A stretch of DNA of 54,755 nucleotides from Pseudomonadota bacterium (GTDB lineage Bacteria; Desulfobacterota; Desulfovibrionia; Desulfovibrionales; Desulfovibrionaceae). The notes under the pieces were generated by a model that made no database searches, was not told where the DNA came from, and was given only the letters and a program-made list of their open reading frames with translations. A program made the translations under genes and the position numbers. The stretch lies in the NCBI GenBank assembly GCA_018822105.1, contig JAHJLB010000061.1, forward strand, positions 1 through 54,755, in the 5' to 3' direction. Position 1 is the stretch's first letter, and each line of letters opens with the position of its first letter. Below are positions 45,452 to 53,344 of this stretch, piece after piece.

Positions 45452-45474
45452 GTGCCGGAGTCCGTGTCCGGCAC
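45452..45474. repeat. Perfect 8-bp inverted repeat after tRNA-Ser
   Basis: GTGCCGGA (45452-45459) and TCCGGCAC (45467-45474) flank a seven-base loop. There is no T run. It could be a processing or weak termination signal between the tRNA and the convergent repeat-protein gene. Confidence 0.5.
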
Positions 45475-45499
45475 CATTCCACTGTGACTCGTCGTCTCG

Positions 45500-45937
45500 C
45501 TATTCTGAATTAGGGGTGTTTCCCCCAGAATCCTGGGGCTTGTCAGGATTGTTGCTGCCGGGGTTCTGAATCTTGCCAGGGTGATGCGTTCCGATCTTTG
45601 AACCATGATGATCGCCGGGCCCGCTTTCTGGTCCGCTTCCGGGCCCGCTTCCGGGCCCACTGCCGGGCCCACTGCCGGGCCCACTGCCGGGCCCGCTGCC
45701 GGGCCCGCTTCCAGGCCCACTGCCGGGCCCACTGCCTCCACCTCTACCGCCACCGCCGCCACCGCCGCCGCCGCCGCCGCCGCCACGCTTGTACACCATC
45801 TTACCTTCTTCCCACTCGCAACAAGAGGATACCCTGACAACCTTGCTGCTGGATGGGACTATTTCTCCAATGGCCGCAAAGGCGTAACTGGCGACAAGGG
45901 TTAGAACCAAAGACAGCGCAAACATTCTCTTGTTCAT
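45500..45937 (-). CDS. Secreted Gly-rich protein with (Gly-Ser-Gly-Pro)n repeats
   Basis: A 145-residue protein of unknown function. A signal peptide (MNKRMFALSLVLTLVASYAFA) would be cut near residue 21. A short domain with a CC pair (SSCCEWEEGKMVYKR) follows, then a run of thirteen Gly, RGGG, about ten SGPG units, and a polar tail rich in His, Pro, Asn and Asp. The start is the inner ATG, with GGGAGG five bases upstream. The low complexity suggests a flexible extracellular or envelope linker. It is the only gene in a rather AT-rich patch beside tRNA-Ser. Confidence 0.75.
   Translation of the reverse strand: MNKRMFALSLVLTLVASYAFAAIGEIVPSSSKVVRVSSCCEWEEGKMVYKRGGGGGGGGGGGGGRGGGSGPGSGPGSGPGSGPGSGPGSGPGSGPGSGPGSGPESGPGDHHGSKIGTHHPGKIQNPGSNNPDKPQDSGGNTPNSE
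45617..45736. repeat. 12-bp tandem repeat (about ten units) coding Gly-Ser-Gly-Pro
   Basis: The unit GGGCCCACTGCC (with G/A, G/T and a few other substitutions) repeats in phase from about 45617 to 45736. A GCC/ACC triplet run (poly-Gly) adjoins it to 45786. It is a likely site of copy-number change by slippage. Confidence 0.92.
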
Positions 45938-46440
45938 AGATGCCTCCCGGTTGTAGTTCCCCATGAAAATCCGAATACACTACCAAAAGAGATTTGCAAG
46001 AGGTATATTCGGATCCGTTAAAATCATACTTGTATGCTTGCAGGTTACAGAGAGCATGCGCTGAAGGAATCGTAAAATTGATCTTGCAGGCTCAAACGCC
46101 TGGGCCCGAATGTTTTGCTGATGAGTTTGAATATTTTGAGTTTACAGAAAGGCCTCGTACGAAACCATTCCTCTAAACATAACATTTGACGTTCTACAGT
46201 CGACTCGACCGACTCCCCCGCATTCCAGGAATCGCAACATCCATCGCTCTGTGCGGCAGGGCTTCCGAACCTGTGCGCGGGCACATTCGATTCCCAACAG
46301 TCCTACACGGCGGCGGTCAGTCCGCTCCCGTTTCGCCTGGGGCAACCCGCCGCCGAAGCCGCCCCCCCCTTGAACAGACCTCCGCGAACTGATAGCCAGG
46401 GTCAGCCCTGGATCGAAACCTCCGGCCAAGAGGAGCAGAC
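45938..46440. other. AT-rich intergenic region upstream of the CocE hydrolase
   Basis: About 500 bp, AT-richer than its surroundings up to about 46190. A 60-codon frame at 45994-46176 starts with TTG and has no ribosome binding site, so I do not call it. It must hold the divergent promoters of the repeat protein and the hydrolase. Confidence 0.5.
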
Positions 46441-48507
46441 ATGCGCGCCCTGCCCGCCCTGCCTTTTCCGGTGCTTCTCCTGTGCCTCGCCCTGCTGCCG
46501 GCGACCCTGGCCCTGGCGGCGCCGGCCGGCCCCGCAGCCTCCTACGCCTTCACCGTGGAGCGCGACACCCTGACCATGCGCGACGGGGTCAAGCTCGCCG
46601 TCACCTACTGGAAGCCCAAGGCCAAAACCTCCGGCGAGACCTTTCCGGTGTTCTTCGAGCTGAACGGGTACCGCAAGGACGACCTCAGCTACCTGTCCTG
46701 GGATTATCCCGTGGGCGCGTATTTCGCCCGGCACGGCTACGTGGTGGCCAAGGTGGACCTGCGCGGCACCGGCGCCAGCGGCGGCGCGCTGCCGGAGGCC
46801 GAGTACTCCGAGCAGGAATTGGCCGACTGCGTCAACGTCGTCGACCTGCTCTCCAAAAAGGACTGGTCCAGCGGCAGGGTGGGCATGTACGGCCTTTCCT
46901 GGGGGGCCTTCAACTCCCTGATGACCGCCCGGCGCAAGCCGCCAGCCCTCAAGGCCATCCTCATCGCCCACTCCTCCGACGACCTCTATTACCAGGACGT
47001 GCACTTCATTGACGGCGTCATGCACAGCGATGTCTGGGAAGCCATGATGGACACCTACAACGCCCTGCCGGACACCAGGGATTACGCCCTGACCCCGGAG
47101 TTCTTCGCCAACCGCTTCGACCGCGAGCCCTGGCACCACAAATGGAAGGGAAACAACGCCGACGGCCCCTTCTGGCGCAGGGAGTCGGCGCGGTTTAACC
47201 CCCCGGTGGAGCTGCCGGTGTACATCATCGGCGGCCTGCTCGACGGCTACCGCGACACCGTGGCGCGCCTGCTCGACTCGCCCAACAGAAACATCAAGGC
47301 CGACCTGGGCCCCTGGAAGCACGACTGGCCGAACACCGGCACGCCAGGGCCCAATTACGAGTGGCGCAGAAAGGCCCTGCGCTGGTGGGACCGCTGGCTC
47401 AAGGGCCTGGACAACGGCATCATGGACGAACCACGGTTCATGGTCTTCATGCGCGACTCCGTGCCGCCGTCCGAGGAGCTGGAGACAACCCCCGGGCAGT
47501 GGCGCTGCGGCGACTGGCCCGTTGGCGGCACCACTGCGCGCCGCCTCCACCCCGCCCCTGGCCGAAGGCTCTCGCCCTCGGCCCCTGCGGAAGGCCCGGC
47601 CCTCAGCCTGGCCTACAAGGCCGGGGCCGGGACCTGCGTCCACGGCTGGTGGGGCGAAACCAGCGGAGACATGGCCTTTGACGACGAAAGCGCCCTGGTC
47701 TTCGACTCCGAGCCCCTGAAGGAGACCCTGGAGATCATGGGCCTGCCCAAGGTCAGCCTGGACGTCTCGGCCGACGCGCCATTGTACCAGTGGGCGGTGC
47801 GCCTGGAGGACGTCTGGCCCGATGGCTCGGTGTCGCTCATCAGCGGCACGCTCATCAACCCGGCCGACCGGGAGTCCCGCCTGGCGCAGAAGCCGCTTGC
47901 ACCGGGCGAAAAGACCAGGCTCGCGGCAGAGATCCACTTCACCACCTGGCGCTTCAAACCGAGACACAGGATCCGCCTGTCCATCTCCAACGCCCAGTTC
48001 CCCATGGCCTGGCCCTCGCCGCACAAGGGCGCGACACGGCTGCATCCGGGGCCGGGCACGTCCGTCGAGCTGCCCGTGGTGGAGAAGAACACCCTGACCA
48101 GGGCCTGCGACCTGCCCAGGCCCGAGCCGGAACAGTGGCCGCCGGACGCCTCGTATTCCGAACAAAACGAAGGCAAGAACACGCACATCGACTACGACCC
48201 GGAGACCGGCGCGGCGGTCTATTCCTGCGGCATCAACCAGAAGATGACCATCCGCGGCACGAAGTACCACATGCGGGAGAAGAACACCTGGAAGGTCAAC
48301 GACAAGGACCCGGCCCACGCCACGTACGAGGCGGTGACGGACTACGGCATAAGCCCGGGGGGCCGCGAGCTGCGCCTGCGCGTGACCTTCCGCATGGCCT
48401 CGGACGAGAAGAACTTCCGCCTGACCACCACCAGGCAGCTCTATGAGGACCAGGAGCTGGTGCGCGAGAGGAAATGGGAGCGCGCCATCCCCCGCAAAAA
48501 CCACTAG
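46441..48507 (+). CDS. Secreted CocE/NonD-family serine hydrolase (X-Pro dipeptidyl-peptidase S15 type)
   Basis: A 688-residue exported hydrolase. A signal peptide (about residues 1-26, ending ALA) precedes an alpha/beta-hydrolase domain with nucleophile Ser153 in [16 protein letters not shown] nearby and the catalytic His around 294 in GPWKHDWP. A jelly-roll domain (about 400-560) is typical of CocE. The C-terminal 130 residues are an extra beta-rich region. The family hydrolyses esters or acyl-peptides; the substrate is unknown. AGAGGAG is about six bases before the ATG. Confidence 0.88.
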   Translation: MRALPALPFPVLLLCLALLPATLALAAPAGPAASYAFTVERDTLTMRDGVKLAVTYWKPKAKTSGETFPVFFELNGYRKDDLSYLSWDYPVGAYFARHGYVVAKVDLRGTGASGGALPEAEYSEQELADCVNVVDLLSKKDWSSGRVGMYGLSWGAFNSLMTARRKPPALKAILIAHSSDDLYYQDVHFIDGVMHSDVWEAMMDTYNALPDTRDYALTPEFFANRFDREPWHHKWKGNNADGPFWRRESARFNPPVELPVYIIGGLLDGYRDTVARLLDSPNRNIKADLGPWKHDWPNTGTPGPNYEWRRKALRWWDRWLKGLDNGIMDEPRFMVFMRDSVPPSEELETTPGQWRCGDWPVGGTTARRLHPAPGRRLSPSAPAEGPALSLAYKAGAGTCVHGWWGETSGDMAFDDESALVFDSEPLKETLEIMGLPKVSLDVSADAPLYQWAVRLEDVWPDGSVSLISGTLINPADRESRLAQKPLAPGEKTRLAAEIHFTTWRFKPRHRIRLSISNAQFPMAWPSPHKGATRLHPGPGTSVELPVVEKNTLTRACDLPRPEPEQWPPDASYSEQNEGKNTHIDYDPETGAAVYSCGINQKMTIRGTKYHMREKNTWKVNDKDPAHATYEAVTDYGISPGGRELRLRVTFRMASDEKNFRLTTTRQLYEDQELVRERKWERAIPRKNH

Positions 48508-48598
48508 CGCCCCACGGCTCCGGCCTGTACCTTGCCCCGGAACAGCCAACCGGGCCGGCAAGCCGCCCACAGCACACATACGCAACAGGAGGCCACGA

Positions 48599-49402
48599 AT
48601 GCATCTCGGCAAAGCCATCAGACTGGAACGCATCATCAACCGCAACACCAAGCGCACCATCATCGTGCCCATGGACCACGGCACCACCGTGGGCCCCATA
48701 GCGGGCATCACCAACATGCACACGGCCGTCAAGTCCACCGTGGAGGGCGGGGCCAACGCGGTGCTCATGCACAAGGGCATGCCGCGCTGCTGCCACCGCA
48801 CCCAGGGCAAGGACGTGGGCCTCATCGTGCACCTCTCCGCCAGCACCTCGCTCTCCCCCCTGCCCAACGCCAAGACCCTGGTCTGCACCGTGGAGGAGGC
48901 CCTGCGCCTCGGCGCGGACGCGGTGAGCGTACACGTGAACCTGGGCGACGAAAGCGAGGCCAAGATGCTGGAGGAGTTCGGCCAGGTCACGGGCTCGGCG
49001 CAGAGCTGGGGCATGCCGGTGCTGGCCATGGTCTACGCGCGCGGCCCCAAGGTCAAAAGCGAGTTCGACCCGGAGATCATCGCCCATTGCGCCCGGGTCG
49101 GCGTGGAGCTCGGCGCGGACGTGGTCAAGGTGCCCTACACCGGCGATCCGGAGTCCTTCTCCCGCGTCATCGACGCCTGCTGCGTGCCCGTGGTCATCGC
49201 GGGCGGCCCCAAGCTCGACAGCACCAGGGACTTCCTGGTCATGGTCCACGACTCCATCCAGGCCGGCGGGGCCGGGCTCTCCGTGGGCCGCAACATCTTC
49301 CAGCACAAGCGCCCGGACCTGCTGACCCAGGCCCTGTACAAGGTTGTGCACGAGGACGTCGGCGTGGACGAGGCCATGGAGCTCTTGAAGGGCTACGAAT
49401 AG
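48599..49402 (+). CDS. 2-amino-3,7-dideoxy-D-threo-hept-6-ulosonate synthase (class I aldolase)
   Basis: A 267-residue DhnA-type class I aldolase. It begins [20 protein letters not shown] and has [11 protein letters not shown], the Schiff-base lysine in [10 protein letters not shown] (about residue 177) and IAGGPK near the phosphate site. In archaea and Desulfovibrio the enzyme starts an alternative aromatic pathway, joining aspartate semialdehyde and a deoxyketohexose phosphate. A fructose-bisphosphate aldolase role is the alternative. AGGAGG precedes the ATG by seven bases. The partner 3-dehydroquinate synthase II is not adjacent. Confidence 0.85.
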   Translation: MHLGKAIRLERIINRNTKRTIIVPMDHGTTVGPIAGITNMHTAVKSTVEGGANAVLMHKGMPRCCHRTQGKDVGLIVHLSASTSLSPLPNAKTLVCTVEEALRLGADAVSVHVNLGDESEAKMLEEFGQVTGSAQSWGMPVLAMVYARGPKVKSEFDPEIIAHCARVGVELGADVVKVPYTGDPESFSRVIDACCVPVVIAGGPKLDSTRDFLVMVHDSIQAGGAGLSVGRNIFQHKRPDLLTQALYKVVHEDVGVDEAMELLKGYE

Positions 49403-49472
49403 CTCAGGACGCGCGCGCATCCGCGCCAGGCGCCCCGGCGGCGCCGGCAGACCCCCGACCTGGACGTGACAC

Positions 49473-50420
49473 ATGGAAGCACTGGCCCAAGGGCGCTCCA
49501 AGAAGCTCCGCATTGATGAGATCGTCGACGGCCGCCTCAAGGAGGGCAACTTCCGCCATGAGGTGGCCAAGTTCGTGCCGCCGGGCAGCAAGAACATCCT
49601 CGACTACGGCTTCGGGGACGGGTCGCTGCTGCTCTGGCTGCGGCGGGAGAAGCAATGCCGGGGGATCTACGGCGTTGAGGTCAACCCACATGCGGTGCAG
49701 GCCGTGGACGGGCTGTACGACAAGACCTGGCTCATGGACCTGAACCGCCAGGACGCGCACCTGGAGCCGGAATACGAGGGCTTCTTCAGCCACATCCTGA
49801 TGCCCATGTCCCTGGAGCACACCCATGACCCCTGGTACGTGCTCAAGAAGATGAACCGCTACCTGAAGCCGGGCGGCAGTGTCATCATCGAGGTGCCCAA
49901 CGCCCAGTCCTGGGAGTGCGTCTACCGGCTGCTCACCGGAGACTTCCCCTATGTCTCCGGGGGCACCTGGGACTTCACCCACATCCGCTGGTACACCCTG
50001 AAAAGCCTGGTGGACATGGGCCACGTCTGCGGCTTCAGCCTGTCCGACTTCAACCTGCTCTTCCCGGCCCAGATGAACCCCACGCGGCACAAGTCCCAGA
50101 GCGCCATCAAGGTCCTGGAGCTGCCGCCGCCGGAGATCATCTCCAACTCCCCGAAATTCACCATCCAGCTTCCGGTGGACATCAAGGCCATCTACCCGCT
50201 CTTTTTGGCCCTGGTGCTCGTGGTGCAGCTGGAGAAGACACGGGAGCCCGAGGACCACGCCCCCACCACGGCGGACGGATACCTGGAATCCTACCGCATG
50301 GCCTTTGCCAACCCGGTGGCGGGCATTGCCGACCTCTTCGACCACCCCATCTGCCCGCATCTGCTCAAGCGCATCAAGGAGCGCGCCGGCGAGCTGCTGG
50401 CCCGGCACGGCAAGGCCTGA
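49473..50420 (+). CDS. Class I SAM-dependent methyltransferase
   Basis: A 315-residue protein with a Methyltransf_11/23-like Rossmann core. Motif I is LDYGFGDGSLLLWL (about residues 43-56), followed by GVEVNPHAVQAV. MNRYLKPGGSVIIEVPNAQSWE matches the post-motif III helix and strand; a His-rich HTHDP segment lies nearby. The C-terminal 100 residues are extra. Similar proteins modify sugars or lipids in polysaccharide loci. The substrate is unknown. It follows the aldolase by 70 bp, with a weak ribosome binding site. Confidence 0.82.
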   Translation: MEALAQGRSKKLRIDEIVDGRLKEGNFRHEVAKFVPPGSKNILDYGFGDGSLLLWLRREKQCRGIYGVEVNPHAVQAVDGLYDKTWLMDLNRQDAHLEPEYEGFFSHILMPMSLEHTHDPWYVLKKMNRYLKPGGSVIIEVPNAQSWECVYRLLTGDFPYVSGGTWDFTHIRWYTLKSLVDMGHVCGFSLSDFNLLFPAQMNPTRHKSQSAIKVLELPPPEIISNSPKFTIQLPVDIKAIYPLFLALVLVVQLEKTREPEDHAPTTADGYLESYRMAFANPVAGIADLFDHPICPHLLKRIKERAGELLARHGKA

Positions 50421-50548
50421 CGAGCCCCCCGGCTGGGCCGGCACCGGCTTCGCCCTGGCTTTGAGCGCCCCTGTTTGGAAATAGGCTCGCCGGCCCGCCA
50501 CGCCGAGGCAAGGGCAGGCCTGCGCCCAAGGCCATGCCCGCGCGGCCC

Positions 50549-50576
50549 TAAAGTTCCGGCCGGCATCATCCGATAG
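50549..50576 (+). promoter_or_regulatory. Predicted sigma-28 (FliA) promoter of the FlxA-like gene
   Basis: TAAAGTTC (50549-50556) is followed by TCCGATAG (50569-50576), with 17 bases between TAAA and CCGAT. Seven of eight -35 positions and six of eight -10 positions match TAAAGTTT / GCCGATAA. The same spacing occurs before the MCP gene. Confidence 0.6.
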
Positions 50577-50614
50577 ATAGGCAGGGAAAATACAGCCAAT
50601 CGATGGAGGAACCG

Positions 50615-51013
50615 ATGGACATCCAGACACTCTCGACGATCATGGGCAACCAGGCGGCCGCAGCCTCCGGAATGGCCGGCTTCGCGCCGGCGCAGGCCAC
50701 GCAGCCGGAGGGCGCAGGGAAACCGGACGGCGACTCCGTCAACATCTCCGAGGCGGCCCGCGCCAAGGCCGCAAGCGCACCCGCCGCATCAGACAGCGAC
50801 GCCTCGAGCGCCGCGCAGAGCACCGCGGACACCCTGGCCAGGCGCATCGCCAAGCTCCAGAAGGAACTGCAGCGGGAACAGGGGTCCGACCTCTCCGCCG
50901 AGGAAAAGTCCGGCCACCTGACCACCCTGCGCTCCCAAATCCGCCAGTTGCAGAACCAGCAGAAGAACTCCAGCGGCGACGCCGCCACAGCCTTCAAGAT
51001 CAAGCACGTCTAG
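50615..51013 (+). CDS. FlxA-like small protein of the flagellar regulon
   Basis: A 132-residue soluble protein. The N-terminal half is Ala/Pro-rich with DSVNISEAARAKAA, a phrase common in flagellar small proteins. The C-terminal half is a coiled coil (about residues 70-115, LARRIAKLQKELQREQ) like FlxA. FlxA of E. coli is a FliA-dependent protein of unknown function. The start was placed at the second ATG (MDIQTLS) because GGAGG lies five bases upstream. A sigma-28-type promoter precedes it and a terminator follows. Confidence 0.65.
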   Translation: MDIQTLSTIMGNQAAAASGMAGFAPAQATQPEGAGKPDGDSVNISEAARAKAASAPAASDSDASSAAQSTADTLARRIAKLQKELQREQGSDLSAEEKSGHLTTLRSQIRQLQNQQKNSSGDAATAFKIKHV

Positions 51014-51695
51014 CCCCCTCGCCTGAGGACCGGCTGAAACAGCCCCTGCGCGCCAGCTGAAAGGCCCCCGCAGGGGCATTTTCATGGGGGGGGACAAGGC
51101 CTGGCGCGGGTTCGCAAATCCACCTCTGCCGGCAAGGTGCCAGACAGGCGCGGGAATCCCCTTCGTTCTCACCAGAACCCAAGCCGGGCCAAGGCCCTTT
51201 CGGAATGAGGCCGCCGCCGCTCCATCGCTCCTCGGCAATCGCCGCGGACGCCTGGCGGTTGCCAATGCGCCCCGGGATGACTATGCTTCCCGGATTGAGC
51301 GCTGCGCCCGCAGGTTGTTCCCACACGGAGGCCCGCTGGAGCCCGGTCCAGCTGAACAGCTACGGATTGGCGCCACCCTCGCAAGGGCTGCTGGTTCCAA
51401 CTCAGTGCCCTATATCGTGCTTGTCCTCAACGGCCGCACAGGTACCGCCGCGGCGGTCACGGAGAGGAAAGCGCACTGGAGGTGGGAATGGTGCTCCAAG
51501 TGGCGCTGGAATGGTATTGGAGCATGGAAGGGAAATTCGGATTTCGTGCGTCGTCCATCGTCAACACCTCAGGGGAATTGACGTCGCCAAAGCGATTTCG
51601 AGGGCCAGACCATCAACGATGCAGCAAGAGCTGGTCAGTATCACCCGAGACAACAATACAGGCATCGCGGTTCGCAAAGGAACAGGAGTATGATC
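51014..51695. other. 680-bp gap between the FlxA-like gene and rubredoxin
   Basis: The first 70 bp hold the FlxA-like terminator. The remaining about 600 bp have open frames on both strands, but their proteins are unlike anything I know and lack ribosome binding sites. It could hold an undetected RNA, a decayed gene or a long leader. I found no tmRNA, RNase P or SRP RNA signature. Confidence 0.5.
51042..51083 (+). terminator. Terminator of the FlxA-like gene
   Basis: GCCCCTGCG (51042-51050) pairs with CGCAGGGGC (51069-51077), followed by ATTTTC. Confidence 0.7.
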
Positions 51696-51860
51696 ATGCG
51701 TTACGTCTGCCTTTTGTGCGGCTACAAATACGATCCCGAAAAGGGCGATCCGGAGCGTGGCGTGCTGCCCGGAACCCCGGGCCATGAACTGCCTGCGGCT
51801 TGGGTCTGCCCGGGCTGCAGGACCAGCCAGGATGATTTCGCCAGGCTGGAGGAGGACTAG
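51696..51860 (+). CDS. Rubredoxin (variant second metal-binding motif)
   Basis: A 54-residue one-iron electron carrier. The four iron ligands are Cys5, Cys8 (CLLCG) and Cys38, Cys41 (CPGC). YKYDPEKGDPERGVLPGTP and AAWVCP are typical. Two usually constant positions differ: the Phe after PGT-x is replaced in PGTPGHELP, and the Gly after the last Cys is Arg (CPGCRTS). The second of two ATGs was chosen since AGGAGT ends seven bases before it. In sulfate reducers rubredoxin serves O2 and superoxide reduction. A membrane ORF starts right after the stop. Confidence 0.95.
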   Translation: MRYVCLLCGYKYDPEKGDPERGVLPGTPGHELPAAWVCPGCRTSQDDFARLEED

Positions 51861-52025
51861 ATGCCCAGAGAACTGATGCTCCCCCTGGCGCTGCTGGCCG
51901 GGGCGGCCACCTTCGGGCTGCTGTTCTGGAGGCTCAAGGGACGTTGCGCGCCCTGAATCTTCATGTATGCGGCGGTCGCCGCAGGCATCGCAGCCTACGC
52001 GCTGCTGAAGAGCTTGGGCAGCTGA
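51861..52025 (+). CDS. Candidate 54-residue membrane selenoprotein with Cys-Ala-Pro-Sec (in-frame TGA at 51954)
   Basis: The ATG follows the rubredoxin stop directly, with GGAGGAGG about eight bases upstream. The frame gives one hydrophobic helix (about residues 6-23), the basic loop RLKGR, then Cys-Ala-Pro and TGA (51954-51956). The same frame continues for 22 codons to a second TGA (52023-52025), coding another hydrophobic helix (IFMYAAVAAGIAAYALL); 19 of these 22 codons end in G or C. A SECIS-like hairpin follows the TGA. If TGA is read as selenocysteine, the product has two helices around a CXXU redox motif. The plain alternatives are a 31-residue protein ending at 51956 or a nonsense-mutated gene that once had CAPC. 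I do not recognise the family. Confidence 0.45.
51963..51988 (+). promoter_or_regulatory. SECIS-like hairpin after the in-frame TGA
   Basis: TGCGGC (51968-51973) and GCCGCA (51978-51983) form a six-bp stem around the apical loop GGTC; an outer ATG/CAT pairing (51963-51965, 51986-51988) closes an internal loop. The stem starts 11 nt after the TGA and the loop 17 nt after. The E. coli fdhF SECIS has an 11-nt spacer and a GGUC-containing apical loop. The bulged U of fdhF is not clearly present. Confidence 0.4.
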
Positions 52026-52035
52026 GGCTCACCGG

Positions 52036-52083
52036 CGAGCCCGCTTTAGGCGATCATGTCGAGCCCGCTTTAGGCGATCATAT
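52036..52083. repeat. 24-bp tandem duplication over the FlgC-like stop codon
   Basis: CGAGCCCGCTTTAGGCGATCAT plus GT (52036-52059) is repeated at 52060-52083 with one difference (AT for GT). Each copy encodes, on the minus strand, Met-Ile-Ala-stop. The gene ends in the right-hand copy; the left copy is a duplicate tail beyond the stop. Confidence 0.92.
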
Positions 52084-52480
52084 CGAGGATGTTGCCCGTG
52101 CTGCGGTCAATGGAGCCGATGGCCGCGATGTTGGCCGAATAGGCGCGCTCCACCTGGATCAGGTCCACCATCTCCCGGGCGATGTCCACCGCGCCGCCCT
52201 CGCCGGTGTAGGAGGTGGGGCGGATGAGTCCGCTCTCGTAGTCCGTGGGCCGGCTGGAGGGCACCAGGGGGAAGCCCGGGCCATCGGCCCCGGTGGTCCC
52301 CGGGGTGAGCTCGACCAGGTCGGACACGCGCACGCCCTTGCCGCCCATGCCGTCCTCCAACTCCACGCGCACGGGCCGGTAGTTCTCGGAATTGGCGTTG
52401 GCGATGTTCTCCGACGCGGCCATGGCGGAGACGTCCAGGGCCGAGATGGCCTGCACGTTCCAGTTGATGTCCAGAGTCAT
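52070..52480 (-). CDS. FlgC-like flagellar rod-family protein (isolated)
   Basis: A 136-residue protein with the rod-family N-terminal helix (INWNVQAISALDVSAMAASENIANANSENY, containing the ASENIAN-type motif) and C-terminal helix (DIAREMVDLIQVERAYSANI). This is the FlgB/FlgC/FlgG fold; the length fits FlgC. FlgC forms the proximal rod of the basal body. It lies outside any flgBC-fliE cluster here, so it may be a second copy with another task. The spacing to folE2 is 75 bp. Confidence 0.8.
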   Translation of the reverse strand: MTLDINWNVQAISALDVSAMAASENIANANSENYRPVRVELEDGMGGKGVRVSDLVELTPGTTGADGPGFPLVPSSRPTDYESGLIRPTSYTGEGGAVDIAREMVDLIQVERAYSANIAAIGSIDRSTGNILDMIA

Positions 52481-52555
52481 ACGCGCCCCCTTCGGCCCCC
52501 TGCGCGCCCTCTGCCGGGCTTTCGCGGGACCTTCGAGTCTGTCCTCTGAATGCCG

Positions 52556-53344
52556 TTACGCCTTCCGGGCGGGACTTTCAATAGTCGCCTGGGCCGAATG
52601 CCCGTGGATGGACTCGAAGGCCTCCACCTCCACCCGGAACCAGATGATGCGCGGGTGCTCGTTCAGGCCCTTGGCCGCGGCGCGCACCACGTCCTCCACA
52701 AAGGCCGGGTTGGCGAAGGCCGTCTCGGTGACGTATTTCTCATCCTCGCGCTTGAGCAGGGTGTATACCCGTGAGGAGCCCGAACCTTCGGCGATCTCGA
52801 TCAGGTCCTCCAGCCAGAGGAAGCCCTTGAACTTGGCCAGGATGCGCACGCTGGCCCGCTGGCTGTGCGCGCCCTCGTCGCTGATGGCCTTGGAGCAGGG
52901 ACACACGGTCATCACCGGCACGTCCACCCCCAGGGTGAAGTCCAGCTTGCCGTCCTCCCAGGCCCCCACCACGGAGCAGGGATAGCCCATGAGGCCCTTG
53001 GCCTTGCTCATGGGTGAGGACTGGCGCAAAAAATACAGGAAGTCGAAGCGCGCATAGGACCGCCGGGCCTCCAGCCGCAGGGCCACGTCCGAGAGCAGCT
53101 TCTCCATGGACGAGCGCGACAGCTCCTCGCCCCAGTTCTCCAACGCTTCGACAAAGCGGCTCATATGCGTGCCCTTGAAGGCCGCGGGCAGGTCCACCGA
53201 GAGGTCCACGCGGGCCACGGTGTGCTGCGTGCCGGACTCGCGGTCGCGCACCACCACGGGCAGGTGCAGGTCCTTGACGCCCACGTGGTCGATGGGCATC
53301 TGCACGCTGGCCGGGTGCTTCTGCACGTCCTCCATGTGCGCCAT
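52556..53344 (-). CDS. folE2: GTP cyclohydrolase FolE2 (type IB)
   Basis: A 262-residue T-fold enzyme that converts GTP to dihydroneopterin triphosphate for folate or pterin synthesis. The segments [34 protein letters not shown] (the metal-ligand Cys) and [11 protein letters not shown] (His-rich C-terminus) are those of FolE2. It uses a wide range of metals, unlike zinc-dependent FolE. The start ATG overlaps the nikR stop by one base (TGATG), so the two are translationally linked. Confidence 0.92.
   Translation of the reverse strand: MAHMEDVQKHPASVQMPIDHVGVKDLHLPVVVRDRESGTQHTVARVDLSVDLPAAFKGTHMSRFVEALENWGEELSRSSMEKLLSDVALRLEARRSYARFDFLYFLRQSSPMSKAKGLMGYPCSVVGAWEDGKLDFTLGVDVPVMTVCPCSKAISDEGAHSQRASVRILAKFKGFLWLEDLIEIAEGSGSSRVYTLLKREDEKYVTETAFANPAFVEDVVRAAAKGLNEHPRIIWFRVEVEAFESIHGHSAQATIESPARKA

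Noticed and set aside
45994-46176. 60-codon frame in the AT-rich spacer
   Set aside because: TTG start, no ribosome binding site, no recognisable protein and no coding periodicity that I can see.
45308-46440. tRNA-Ser as the attachment site of an integrated element
   Set aside because: No integrase, no repeat of the tRNA 3' end and no phage genes downstream.
51084-51693. Open frames of 100-165 codons on both strands before rubredoxin
   Set aside because: No start signals and no similarity to known families; composition alone keeps them open.
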